A stretch of DNA of 64,000 bases from Sipunculus nudus (Eukaryota; Annelida; Sipuncula; Golfingiida; Sipunculidae). Within the stretch, counting starts at the first letter, position 1; every line of letters starts with the position of its first letter. The notes under the pieces were generated by a model. The model was not told where the DNA came from. It did not search any database and saw only the letters and a list, made by a program, of their open reading frames with translations. The translations under genes and the position numbers were made by a program. This document shows, piece by piece, positions 23,337-32,556 of this stretch. The stretch is from assembly GCA_026874595.1 (NCBI GenBank), contig CM049314.1, forward strand, positions 54,977,812 to 55,041,811, in the 5' to 3' direction.

Positions 23337-26300
23337 GTTTTTATTATAAGGGTAGTGTCATGTTAGAAACGTGTTACTTATATCGAGCCTAAGACCGGCA
23401 AAGTTTAAATAAAAAACCTGCATAAAAAAATCCATGCCATAAATCAGATGGCCAAGCCTCAAATGTAAAATACCATGGTCACATAATTGTAGACCACTTT
23501 CAATTTTCTATCAATTTCTTTTGTTTGAAGGTGTTCAGGAAAGCCAATGAAAAGAAACGCTATAGACTTGTTTCCAAAAGCAGTTACACATCAGGACGAG
23601 GTTTCAACAAATTTCGGGTCTGTATGCATTTATATTACTGTGTAATTAATGTGAGATGTTATAGAGCCAAATAATTCACGTATTAGGTATACTTCATAGT
23701 GTAAAGGAGTTACGTATGCATGCGAGTTGCTTCTCAAATTTTACGAGCACATGTATTACAGACGTAATAAAGACGTCTTAATGATGCATTTTTTTCAATC
23801 TGTGCATTCAATGTAAAGAATGTGTTTGCTTGGCTACAATTGTGACATCTCCAGGCAAATTTACAAGTCTGAAAAATATGTTAAAAAACATAAATGTAAA
23901 CAAAATGTGGATGGCACTACCAGTCTTGCACAGCTAAGGAGTTGTCCATAACCAATAAGTTTACCAGGATTTCAGAAAGAGCCATGCAAACATTAAAGTA
24001 TGAATTTCACACGACAGCTTAAAAACGTTATAATTTCGCATTTGTGTCCGCAACTGGCTGGTTCGATTTTCTTCATATTTTGCATGGTAGTATGTAGAAA
24101 GATGCATGCACAATATCTTAGTTTTATGGCTGAATGCAAAATTTATATTTTGCAGCCCAGAACACTAACATAAGTCTGATTTTTTAAGTGCTAAAACACA
24201 AAACTTGCGTAACCTTCAATAAACAAAGATTTACCAAGGACTGACCAGGATATTAAGTAAAAAGTTTCTAGGTCGAGCGGTTTCAATGGCAAACCGTAAT
24301 TCCTGAGTAAAAAAAAACACACAATAAAGAAATGCGTAAAATTATGGAAAAAGCTGATGGCACCACCATTTGTGCATGGCTAAAAGGGCCATCCATGGTC
24401 AATAAGCCTTCCGAATTCAGAACTATCCATGCAATTACTACTGCGACATATCAAAAGTATAAATTTCATATATCATCAGGTGTAAATATTAAATTTTCGT
24501 AATTGTTTCGCAACAGTTCTGAAGAACTAGCTGGGCAGATTTTCTTCATTTTTTTGCATGGTAACAATGTATATATGCAGTTGATGTACATTGTTTAAGT
24601 TTTCCAGCCCAGAACACGAACACGTCTGGTTTTCGAAGTGCTAAAACACACAAAAACGTACATGACTCGTAAAATATAGGTCACATTGAGATTTACCAAG
24701 GAGCTACCTTAATATTAACTAAAAAGTTTCTACATCAAACGGTTACGATTTGTGCCTTGTTAACCATTGACAGACATACGACGGACAAAGGGTGATCACT
24801 ATAGCCCAGATGACATATGGTCAGCTAAGCCTATAAAAATGGGTCATAATATTTGAATAACACGAGGAATTTTATCAATATATATAACCTCTTTTTAACT
24901 TAGAATTAACTTGTACAGTTCTCTTATTAACTTACAGAACATGGCGGGGAGGTTTTCTATGTGGAATTGACACTTGCTTGCATTTACCGACAAAACAACG
25001 AAACTCCCGGTGTGGCCGATGTGGACAAGTCTTGGCATCTCAAACTATCCCATTTTTCGCGAAAATACTGTGCCTAAGGCCAAAAAGATAAAAGGTATGG
25101 TTCTCAGGCACCGCCCACGTCAATTTTACCCCCCCCCCCCCCCGCATCAAAAATGTTCATATTGATTTTCAATAGAAACTTACAAATTTTGAGCTTCAGC
25201 CGCTCAAATATTTCTTTCAAGAAGAAAAAATACAATTTTGATGAAATTTCGTTTGTTATGTACGGCTTTTACCTGTTTAGCAAACATATTATGTTATTAT
25301 CCTTTGTCCTGATCATATGACATTTTAATTGAAACATACAAAATAAGGTAAAAAAATCGCCCGCCCGCATTGATTTCAGAAAAAAGTGCCTGAGAACCAA
25401 CTCTTATTCTTTTTGGCCTAACAGAGACGTGGTATATGACGCTCTTTGGCGCAGCGTCTGACCTGAAACACTATAAAGCCATTTGTATGATTCATACATT
25501 CATCTAGTGCTTCAAGTACCTGTGTGCCTCCGGTCCGAGGCAACTAGAGAACAGCCGTGTATCAGCTATTCATCTGTCACTGACGTAACGATGCCCTGGC
25601 TCAAATCTGTGTTATAAAAAGTTTGGTCGATTTTATCCAGCACACGGCGCGCCTGACCGCGGTTAAATTCCAGTAAGCTGACATTGCAGCACGGGGCCGC
25701 ATACTCCTAATAATGCCCCTTTCACACACAAAAAGTTTTCATAACGATTTGGGCACGTGCTTTCACATGTGTATCTAGCACCAACGCATGAGGTGTTCAC
25801 TTCACATCTGGAACAATGTAATAACATGCGGACACATGCCAATGCGCTTGGAATTTTGAAATGTCACTTGGTTGCTGCTTGAAAATGAAAGCTAGGTCAA
25901 AACCGTTTTAGAGTTTTAGGCCAAAAAAATAAAAGGTATGGTTCTCAGGCTTTGCCTGCGTCAGTTTTAAACCCCCGCATGAAACATTTGTATTTTGTTT
26001 TTCATCTTTTAAGAAGATAAAATAATCCAATTTTGATACGATTTCCTGTGATATGTAGTACTTTTACCTGTTAGCAAAAAAAACCCCTGAAATTTCATGT
26101 TTTTCCCTGATCATATGATATTTTTTATCGAAACATACCAAAATAGGTCAAAAATGAAATACAGCCCTGCCCGCATTGATTTCTGAAAAAAAGTGCCTGA
26201 GAATCATACTTTTTTTATTTTTTTGGGCTTAACACATTAACCTAATGGATAAATGATTCGCATTCAACACGGTCTGTAACCACCTGCAGGGGCGGATTCA

Positions 26301-29300
26301 GGAATTTAGAATGGGGGGGGGGCACGTATCGGGTGAGCCAAGGTGCGGGGGGGGGGGTAAAATATTTTTACCTGAGGTTATTGCCAAGGTGCAAACATTT
26401 TTGAAAATTGTGTTTTTAATCGTGCAATCAGGGGTCGCTTGAATGAATTGTAAGCAAAACATACATTGTAACTGTTCTATACACTTGGTGTACTATAATT
26501 TTTTTCTCCAGATTTTGTTTTGTCAGGTCGAAAAAGGCGCCCCCCCCCCCCAAAAAAAAAAAAAAAATCCGCCCTTGATATGCTATGCTGGATTCAAACC
26601 ATTTCGGCTGAAATTGTTTAAATGCTTTGGTTTGCCGCTTGAAGGCTCAAGTCGCTTTGGACAGAAAAAGTGCAACAATGCAATACTTGTCCGGTAAAAC
26701 TGTCCTTACTTTCCATGACTGGATTAACTAGCATGGACCGTAAAGAATTATTAAATTAACGAGGAGTATAAAATGATTGTTTTTCTGAAAGTTTATTCAA
26801 CCACAGCCCCATTCCCTGCATCCAGGATCCTGGATCCTCAGCCATCAACAAAAGATTACACATATTGCCGACGTACTGACGGAATTATGTAATTTTGCAC
26901 TGTGAACATAATGTTTTGATATCCACATAATTAATAAACAATTGAGTTTGATTTAGCTTTTCAATATAGCATCCGAGTTTTATCTTAGAATGAATGGCGG
27001 CTGGATTCAAATGGGTAGGCTCAGAAAAAAAAAAAAAACAAATACGTTATTTAATTCCCTTCTGATTATAATGAATTAGTTTGCCGAAAGATCTTAAAAA
27101 TATATTGTCTTCTTGCAGCCAAACGGGTCTATTACCGTAGAACGTGGTGACTTGCTAGGTTTCTACTTCCCTGGACAGAGCATCATTCCATATGATGGCT
27201 TTGAATGTCTCACCAACCGGACGCTCTACGTCAAATCACCGAGTCACGTCACTGAGGGAAGCTCGTATGATTTCTCAACCAAACACACCGGATGGGATCC
27301 CTGCCGCAAGTACTCCGTCCGCGCCCAGCTTGTTACTGGTCAGTCTTTTTATAATTTATTTTATTTTAAACCCTTTATCGTGTTCATATTTCATTATTCT
27401 TCTTTTTTTTCTTGACTTTGTTTATGCTTTGACCAAGTAGGCCTATGTTTAGGACAGTTGGCTAGGAACCACAACAAACATTCTTTGGATTGTTATATAT
27501 AATGCTTGCAGGCTGTCAACTTTCTATTGAAATGATCGAAAATGACCAAACAGTCCATTCTTCATTTAGTAACAAGTTTTGGTTGTAATAGTGGTCTAAA
27601 CCATCTGTATCAAACATACTCAGTAAATTCTGACCAGAAATATAATAGCGGGTACAAAATCCAAGATCTGGTATTATTGCACGTGCAAATAAGGGCCAGT
27701 ATAAATGTTATGATGAATGTTAACGAGAGAAAAACTATTTTTAGTTTCTTACATGTTATTGTAAGAAACTATAAAAAGATTACATATAATACGTCGATCA
27801 TCATATATTGTTCTTGCTGCGGCTGCGAACATATGCAGAAGGGAACTGCGTACTGAAAGTTAATCAGAGGTGAATCTTAGGGTGCTAACAGACATAGGAA
27901 CAGATAAAACTCTTGCCATTCAAACTTTTGTCCCCTCCAAACATAACACAAAATGGAGATATGCTAAACACCATATTAAGCTGGAGGGGTATACAGATCT
28001 GCCGAATACCTACAAAGATAATCACCACAAGAAGGATCATTATATCTGTGATCTGGGGAAAGAATTTAGGGCTCAAAGCCAGATATCGTCAGTTTGAATC
28101 TCAGCCGAGGAGCGGTGATTTTTTTCACGGTCCGTCCCCCCACAGGGTATAGGCGTTCTGCAGGATTAATTGGAAGACTGTATTCTAAAGTCGGGTTGCA
28201 CTCATAAACGAGTGCGCTTTTCGGGCGTTCCTCGGTGTTATGACCCAGCAATGGGGAAGGATATGCAACCAGGACCCGCAGGTGCGATAAACAGAGCCTG
28301 ATTGGCAGTAGGTAAATCTTGTGTTTCTGCCCTGTCACGTAGTACAAAGCCGAAATGGAATACTGCAGATGTACTTAGAAGTTAGTTTGTCCAGCGTTAA
28401 TAATGAAAGTTGTGACCTCCACCAAACAAAATATATAAAAAGGATCATTGCGTGGTCAGAGTGCCCTCAGATTTTGTTGCTATTTAGCTGAAAGATTTGC
28501 CACTCCATACATTCCCCTTCCCTGTAAGCAGTAAACATTGCGTGAATTTGTTTTTAATATTATTAGTAAGTATATGTTATTGAACATCCCATCTCTTGAT
28601 AAATAAAACTAAAGCGTACACCTGATTTTGTTTCACCCTATTTTAAACCCAAAATAATCCTGAAAGTTTTTCAAATATAAGTATGTTTAATGATCTAATA
28701 CATACTTTTAGTTATACATGAAATGAATGTTGTTGATTCATGCGCTATATCGATGCATTTACGTATAAATTATACATATAATATATAGTATAAATTTTAA
28801 TAATTCCCTGAAATAGTCGGATTGCTGTGTATGCATAAAGGTGCCGAAAGGGTGTTATCCTGCCATCACATAACCTTGGTAACTCATCTTTGTAGAGATC
28901 ACTCGAGCTGAGCAGCTTGTGTTACTTCACAATAATGTCGACTTGTAATCAATCACTCAGCATATGTTAGACGCATTGCCAAGACCTAAAATTTCCGTCT
29001 CTCTGGTATTTAACATATTTAATTTACCTAATGATTATTTAATTCAATAGATCGTCTAGACTATGACATGCCCACATGAATATAAGAGATGAAATCCAGC
29101 AGGCTTAATAATAATACATCATGCTTATCATACGAATGAGTTCATCTTCACACAACAAATGTTACCCCGGATATCGCCGACAAACAACATCACTGGCTTT
29201 TGATGTTAAGATTTTTCTTACATTTTATAGTAATGTCTTCGTTGCACATGTAAAAATATTCATATTTTCTCTCTGCCATAGACTCAATTCCCAAAAGGAC

Positions 29301-30857
29301 AACTGTTTTGATTGCTGTCCAGAGAACGACTCGACCGAACTTTTCAACGACTTTCTCCATCGAGGAGGGCAGCACAATCCCAGGTTTATCCTCTCTTTTA
29401 ATCTCTTATATATTATTTAATATTAATTGTAATCCAGGATTAAGATGAGAACCAGTAGCGGCATGTAATGTTAGAGAAATCTGAAATGTTGACCTAGAGT
29501 TAACCTTTATCAGTCGTAATATGAATGGATTCCTGGCTATACACAACCCAACTAACCATTTATCACACATGATCCAAATCAACGGCAATAAAACATCAAC
29601 GGTGTAACAAAAATAAAGGAAACGTTTTTGCATTTTATGAACATCTCGGAATGCACAGGTCTTAGTTTGATTCCTTTTAATTAATTAGGTACATTTCTTA
29701 TCGCTTCACTGATTTTTAGTATTTTACTCAGCACCTTTTTTTTGCATCACACTAGTGAAATTGACTTCCATGTTTTCAGATAAGAAAAAGTGTTATTTTT
29801 ATTTAAAAACCTAATGCCAAACACTTAAAAAACGTAAAAATCATGCAACATGTTTAATTTACCTAATGATTATTTAATTCATTAGATTATCTAGACTATG
29901 ACATGTCTGCATGAATACAAGAGTTGAAATCCAGCAGGCTTAACAATAATACATTATTCTTATCGTACGGATACGTTCATCTTCACTCAACAAACGTTGC
30001 CACTGATACCGCCGACAAAAACATTATTGTCTTTTGATGTTAAGATTTCTCTTTCATTTTAAAGTAATATATTCGTTGCACATGTAAAAATATGCAAATC
30101 AAATTTTCTCTCTGCAGCCATAGACTCAAATCCCAAAAGGACAACTGTTTTGAGGGCTGTCCAGACTACGAATCGACCGAACTTTCAACGACTTTCTCCA
30201 ACGAGCAGGGCGGCACCAATCCAGGTTTATCCTCTCTTTAAATCTCTAATTGTAATCCAGGAATAAGATGAGAACCAGTAGCGACATGTAATGTCACGAG
30301 ATATATGACCCAATGACCTAGAGATAACCTTTATCATTCGTAATATGAATGGATTCCTGTCTATAGTCAACCCAACTGAGCATCCTAAAAGTCTATCACA
30401 CGTACATGATACACGCCAACGGCAATATAACGTCAACGGTGTAACTAAGATAAAAGAAACTTTTTTTTGCATTTTATGAACATCTCGGAATGTACAGGTC
30501 TTAGTTAGATTCATTTTAGTTAATTAGGTACATATCTTACAGCTTCATAGATTTTTAATATTTTACTCTGCACAGTTTTTTTGCATCACACTAGTGAAAC
30601 TGACTTCATTTTTCCACATAAGAAAACGTATTATTTTTTATAAGAAATCTAATGCCCAACAATTAAAATACGTACAAATCATGTTAACATGTATCTTTTT
30701 ACATTTACTATTCACGATTATATGCCTGATCATTGCAGCCTCCAGTCCCAAGGGAACTTTGAACATCAAATCGACCATCAGGAGTTCAACCGGATCGCCA
30801 CAGCCTGTGGTTGGAATTCCAATCATGTTTGTAATGCTGGCGGGGCTGATTTTGTAA
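16983..30857 (+). CDS. gene 2: paralogue of gene 1 with a different, unassigned ectodomain
   Basis: The predicted join is 16983-17043, 22912-23126, 23531-23617, 27119-27338, 29282-29383 and 30739-30857 (optional 30124-30224 left out), about 267 residues. Junction phases are 1, 0, 0, 1, 1. The order is a signal peptide of about 20 residues, an ectodomain of about 174 residues with two cysteines, a 34-residue Thr/Ser/Pro stalk exon homologous to that of gene 1, and a hydrophobic C-terminal exon with the small-residue run RSSTGS and no cytoplasmic tail. It is likely displayed on the cell surface by a GPI anchor. The ectodomain (WEYYARRNG, LLVFRKAN, ITVERGDLLGFYFPG, IIPYD) reads like a beta-sandwich module that I recall as common in molluscan secreted proteins, but I cannot name a family. 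Intron 1 is about 5.9 kb and full of repeats. Confidence 0.62.
17231..17292. repeat. long C homopolymers
   Basis: Two C runs, about 12 bp (17230-17241) and about 24 bp (17269-17292), lie in intron 1 shortly after exon 1. Similar C/G runs recur at 17452-17478, 18411-18423, 25130-25143, 26539-26551 and 36980-36996. Confidence 0.9.
17387..18460. mobile_element. CAGGGGCG-type (hAT-like) non-autonomous DNA transposon
   Basis: There are perfect 14-bp inverted termini CAGGGGCGTAGCCA at both ends. Next to the ends are G-rich (left) and C-rich (right) tracts, and the interior includes an (AT)n run at about 18318-18349. CAGGGGCG termini are common in hAT-like non-autonomous elements. The expected 8-bp duplication is not seen: only TTTTT flanks both sides, so the superfamily is tentative. 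Confidence 0.6.
18644..19950. repeat. segment B, copy 1
   Basis: About 1.3 kb repeated nearly identically at 20514-21832. The two copies directly flank the 568-bp segment A copy 2, giving B-A-B. They differ by a few substitutions and by the length of a T run (about 16 against about 30). Confidence 0.92.
18919..19254. mobile_element. PIF/Harbinger-like MITE, copy 1
   Basis: Termini start GGCCAAAAA and, about 25 bp in, share GGTATGGTTCTCAGGCAC with its inverted partner at the right end. The direct duplication TTA (18916-18918 and 19255-19257) fits PIF/Harbinger (TWA). The 336-bp length and lack of an ORF mark it as a MITE. It sits inside segment B. Confidence 0.75.
19948..20515. repeat. segment A, copy 2 (568 bp)
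   Basis: Nearly identical to 14628-15195 in the same orientation. It is inserted exactly between the two B copies with 2-3 bp microhomology (CCA, GA) at the joints. It ends in the middle of the CGACAC-rich transposon. Confidence 0.92.
20514..21832. repeat. segment B, copy 2
   Basis: Direct copy of 18644-19950. The near-identity implies a recent event. Confidence 0.92.
20789..21124. mobile_element. PIF/Harbinger-like MITE, copy 2 (duplicated with segment B)
   Basis: Same element as at 18919-19254, with TTA at 20786-20788 and 21125-21127. It was copied as part of segment B, not by separate transposition. Confidence 0.75.
21833..22911 (+). other. 3' part of gene 2 intron 1
   Basis: AT-rich sequence with a pyrimidine-rich stretch (21845-21905). 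No exon that fits the reading frame is found. The intron ends at TTTCTAG (22905-22911). Confidence 0.45.
22912..23126 (+). CDS. gene 2 exon 2: ectodomain part 1
   Basis: 215 nt, entering in phase 1 and leaving in phase 0 at donor GTAACT. It encodes a Pro/Ser-rich start, then NLYHREEPVYRSSLDDWSNA and the core motif VRWEYYARRNGATSLL. The minus-strand open frame over the same bases is a shadow. Confidence 0.65.
23297..23337. repeat. (ATT)n microsatellite
   Basis: About 13 uninterrupted ATT repeats, interrupted near 23336, in gene 2 intron 2. Confidence 0.95.
23531..23617 (+). CDS. gene 2 exon 3: ectodomain part 2
   Basis: An 87-nt phase 0-0 exon encoding VFRKANEKKRYRLVSKSSYT plus SGRGFNKFR, with acceptor TTTGAAG and donor GTCTGT. 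The LVFR...YRLV pattern joins smoothly onto exon 2 (TSLL) and exon 4 (PNGSITVERGD), forming successive beta-strand-like segments. The donor is weak, which lowers confidence. Confidence 0.58.
23870..24830 (-). mobile_element. diverged family-1-like Helentron fragment, two core repeats
   Basis: Two diverged copies of a unit of about 447 bp (GATGGCAC at about 23910 and 24357; 'aagtgctaaaacaca' and 'atttaccaagga' blocks in register) end near GGACAAAGGGTGATCACTAT (24784-24803). That word is the reverse complement of the CTATAGTGATCA-plus-microsatellite block of the element at 1.46 kb. This suggests a related element on the minus strand. No terminal hairpin/CTAG was found. Confidence 0.45.
25078..25418. 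mobile_element. PIF/Harbinger-like MITE, copy 3
   Basis: 341 bp with GGCCAAAAAG termini and internal GGTATGGTTCTCAGGCAC/inverse. The target duplication TAA is at 25075-25077 and 25419-25421. It is inverted and diverged relative to copies 1-2, and a C run interrupts the left part. Confidence 0.75.
25919..26228. mobile_element. PIF/Harbinger-like MITE, copy 4
   Basis: 310 bp. The left end is GGCCAAAAAAATAAAAGGTA and the right end is TTTTTTTGGGC. The target duplication TTA is at 25916-25918 and 26229-26231. The interior matches copy 3 (CCCGCATTGATTTC near the right end). Confidence 0.75.
26287..26577. mobile_element. CAGGGGCGGAT-type MITE
   Basis: The left end is CAGGGGCGGATTCAGG and the right end in reverse complement is CAAGGGCGGATTTTTT, so 10 of the first 11 bases match. 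G-rich and C-rich tracts follow the termini as in the 17.4-kb element. No clear target duplication. Confidence 0.45.
27119..27338 (+). CDS. gene 2 exon 4: ectodomain part 3
   Basis: 220 nt, entering in phase 0 after CTTCTTGCAG and leaving in phase 1 at GTCAGT. Motifs are PNGSITVERGDLLGFYFPGQ, IIPYDGFECLTN and WDPCRKYSVRAQL. It contains the only two cysteines of the ectodomain. The mixed-frame ORF at 27192-27440 is a shadow. Confidence 0.68.
27339..29281 (+). other. gene 2 intron 4
   Basis: No clear additional stalk exon was found, although gene 1 has one more. A possible SINE remnant with a box-B-like CAGTTTGAATCTCAG lies at about 28089-28103 in a GC-richer block (28080-28340). The remainder is AT-rich. 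Confidence 0.4.
29282..29383 (+). CDS. gene 2 exon 5: stalk exon
   Basis: A 102-nt phase 1-1 exon beginning DSIPKRTTVLIAVQRTTRPN, then FSTT and ending STIPG. It is homologous in length, phase, donor word (GTTTATC) and sequence to gene 1 exon 4. Confidence 0.62.
30124..30224 (+). pseudogene. gene 2 duplicated stalk exon with 1-bp frameshift
   Basis: This is a copy of the exon at 29282-29383 but 101 nt long: a TTTT run has become TTT at about 30183-30186. Splice sites (CATAG and GTTTAT) are intact. If it is included, the frame changes and the next exon would read PPVPREL then stop, removing the hydrophobic anchor. If it is skipped, the protein is intact because the neighbouring exons are both phase 1. 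Decayed exon or alternative-isoform exon cannot be decided here. Confidence 0.6.
30739..30857 (+). CDS. gene 2 exon 6: GPI-anchor-type C-terminal exon
   Basis: After the acceptor CATTGCAG come 39 codons ending in TAA (30855-30857). The protein ends RSSTGSPQPVVGIPIMFVML, then AGLIL and stop. Small residues are followed by a 16-residue hydrophobic tail with no charge, a textbook GPI-signal layout. It aligns with gene 1 exon 5 (GS-QP-GI shared). Confidence 0.72.
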
Positions 30858-30962
30858 TACTCAGATGGTTCTTTGTAATTGGTAAACATGTTAAAAGAAA
30901 ACAAACAACACACAATTCCCCCCTGTATCTGAGTAATAACGTTGACATTTTTTAAGTAGGCT

Positions 30963-31039
30963 GCAGAACTGGTACTCGTATGATGTCACATCTGTGCTTT
31001 AACGTGGAGGTTTGCTTGTGATAATGAATATATTATAGC
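30963..31039 (+). promoter_or_regulatory. conserved 3'-flanking/UTR block of gene 2
   Basis: Counterpart of 11680-11766 downstream of gene 1. A further polyadenylation-type AATAAA lies at 31294-31299. Confidence 0.5.
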
Positions 31040-31614
31040 CGTTAAGTAATTAAACATCTCAATTGGATACCTTGCATGGCGAAAACCCACGCTTAAACCT
31101 GGACTTCCTGTTAATATTTATATTTAATTACCACTTTTTTTTAGTCCGGTCCTTTGAAATTTATGCCCCTTTGATATTACTGTTTTCCACAGTTATGTAT
31201 AGTATCTGGGTTTTTTCAACTGGCGATGCGTCTGTTCCTTTGTGTTTTGGTTGATGTGTACATATTGGTTATCACCCTAGAAGTACCGTTGCAAATAAAA
31301 GCAGTTATCGAATGGATCTGGAATATAGTTTGCTTTCATTGATGTATCCTGCAGATATCCAGTTTAAAAATTCAGCGTCTTCTAGTGAATATGGTTATTG
31401 ACAATCGCCCAGGTTAAACCCTTAAAGGGACATAAGCAGGAGCAGAATTATAAGATAAGATATCATTTATTGCCAATAAGGAATTTGGGTGTCAAGCAAC
31501 TGGTATGTGGCACAACTAACGAAATAATAATATCAATAATGATAATAATAATAATAATACTGTGTAAAATGTATATGATTAACAACTAGAAAACAAACCA
31601 ATGCTTTACATATG

Positions 31615-32230
31615 CTTATTGAATAAATACACTGAACTGGGCATTAATGAGTCCCTGAAAAGATTTGTTTTTCACATGATGGACTGTATTCGTCTTCCAG
31701 ATTTCAACCTTTTGATTGCTCCACTCAACGGATGCTCACTGCTCATCATGGTTTAAAACTTACTCGGTACCTTTACACAATGCATACTTTCAAAATTTTC
31801 TAAGTCTGTACCAATAAAACGTTCTCTGGCTTTACTCGTTCTTTCCAATCTTTCTTTGTAAGCGACACTCAGTATTTTCTTATCAATATGAAAGCATTTA
31901 AATATTCTAAGAAAGAACATCCTATGACTGCCTTTTTAACACAGAACGTCTGTGTTATCTGACAACTTAAGTTTATCGTCAATAACAGTACCAAGATATT
32001 TATACTGAGACACAATCTCCACAGCAGAACTATCAATGAAAACAGGGTAGTAGCATGCAGGTCTGTTTCTGGTTTCAATTACAAGTTCTATGGTTTTGTT
32101 AACATTTAGTAAAAGATGATGTTTATCACACCATGAGATAGGGTTTGCAATTTCTTTACTATTATGCCTATTCTTTCGCACTATCAATTCTGTTTTGTTA
32201 TATACGAAGTTTCCAGTCAAAACCACCCCA
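31615..32230 (-). pseudogene. LINE reverse-transcriptase fragment (decayed)
   Basis: On the minus strand, conceptual pieces read WCDKHHLLLNVNKT, PVFIDSSAVE, YKYLGTVIDDKL and, after a frame change, FFLRIFKCFHIDKKIL, then HPLSGAIKRLKSGRR and KTNLFRDSLMPSSVYLFN. This is the order found at the end of the reverse-transcriptase ORF of jockey/CR1/Rex-type LINEs. Several stops and frameshifts show that it is dead. The 5' part of the element is missing. Confidence 0.75.
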
Positions 32231-32478
32231 TCATAAACTCTCAGTAGCTCGCATACGGCTGTTTAACATTTTGTTATTGTTCTGCCTGTTTGTAAACAGT
32301 CCACCAATGTCTGTTTACCAATACAAGGCCGCGTGATTGGAGGTCCGATTTTGTGCAACAGATCCCAAGGTGTTGCGCCGCACCACGCGATGTCTCAGCC
32401 AGCGGGAACATGTATTGAATTTTTTGGGCCAAGTCAGTCAATTGACTAACTTTGCTTAATGCATCTCTTGATTGTCAG

Positions 32479-32556
32479 GTGCTGTCAACGCGCCCTGTCC
32501 GCTTGTTTTAACACACGTGTACAGGAGTAAGCCAACGGTTTCAGGACAAACTTCTG
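32479..32556 (+). CDS. candidate orphan exon, phase 1-1
   Basis: 78 nt between acceptor GATTGTCAG and the strong donor GTAGGTAC. Open in phase 1, it encodes AVNAPCPLVLTHVYRSKPTV, then SGQTSG. Phase and size resemble the stalk exons of genes 1 and 2, but the sequence does not clearly align. No partner exons could be assigned, so it may be part of a third family member or chance. Confidence 0.28.

Larger units (their letters stand above)
29016..30688. repeat. tandem duplication (about 835 bp x 2) containing the stalk exon
   Basis: Copy 1 (about 29016-29850) and copy 2 (about 29851-30688) align throughout, including both intron flanks. For example, AATTTACCTAATGATTATTT starts at 29021 and 29856, giving a period of 835. 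Each copy includes one stalk exon. Divergence is moderate (roughly one difference every ten bases by eye). Confidence 0.85.
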
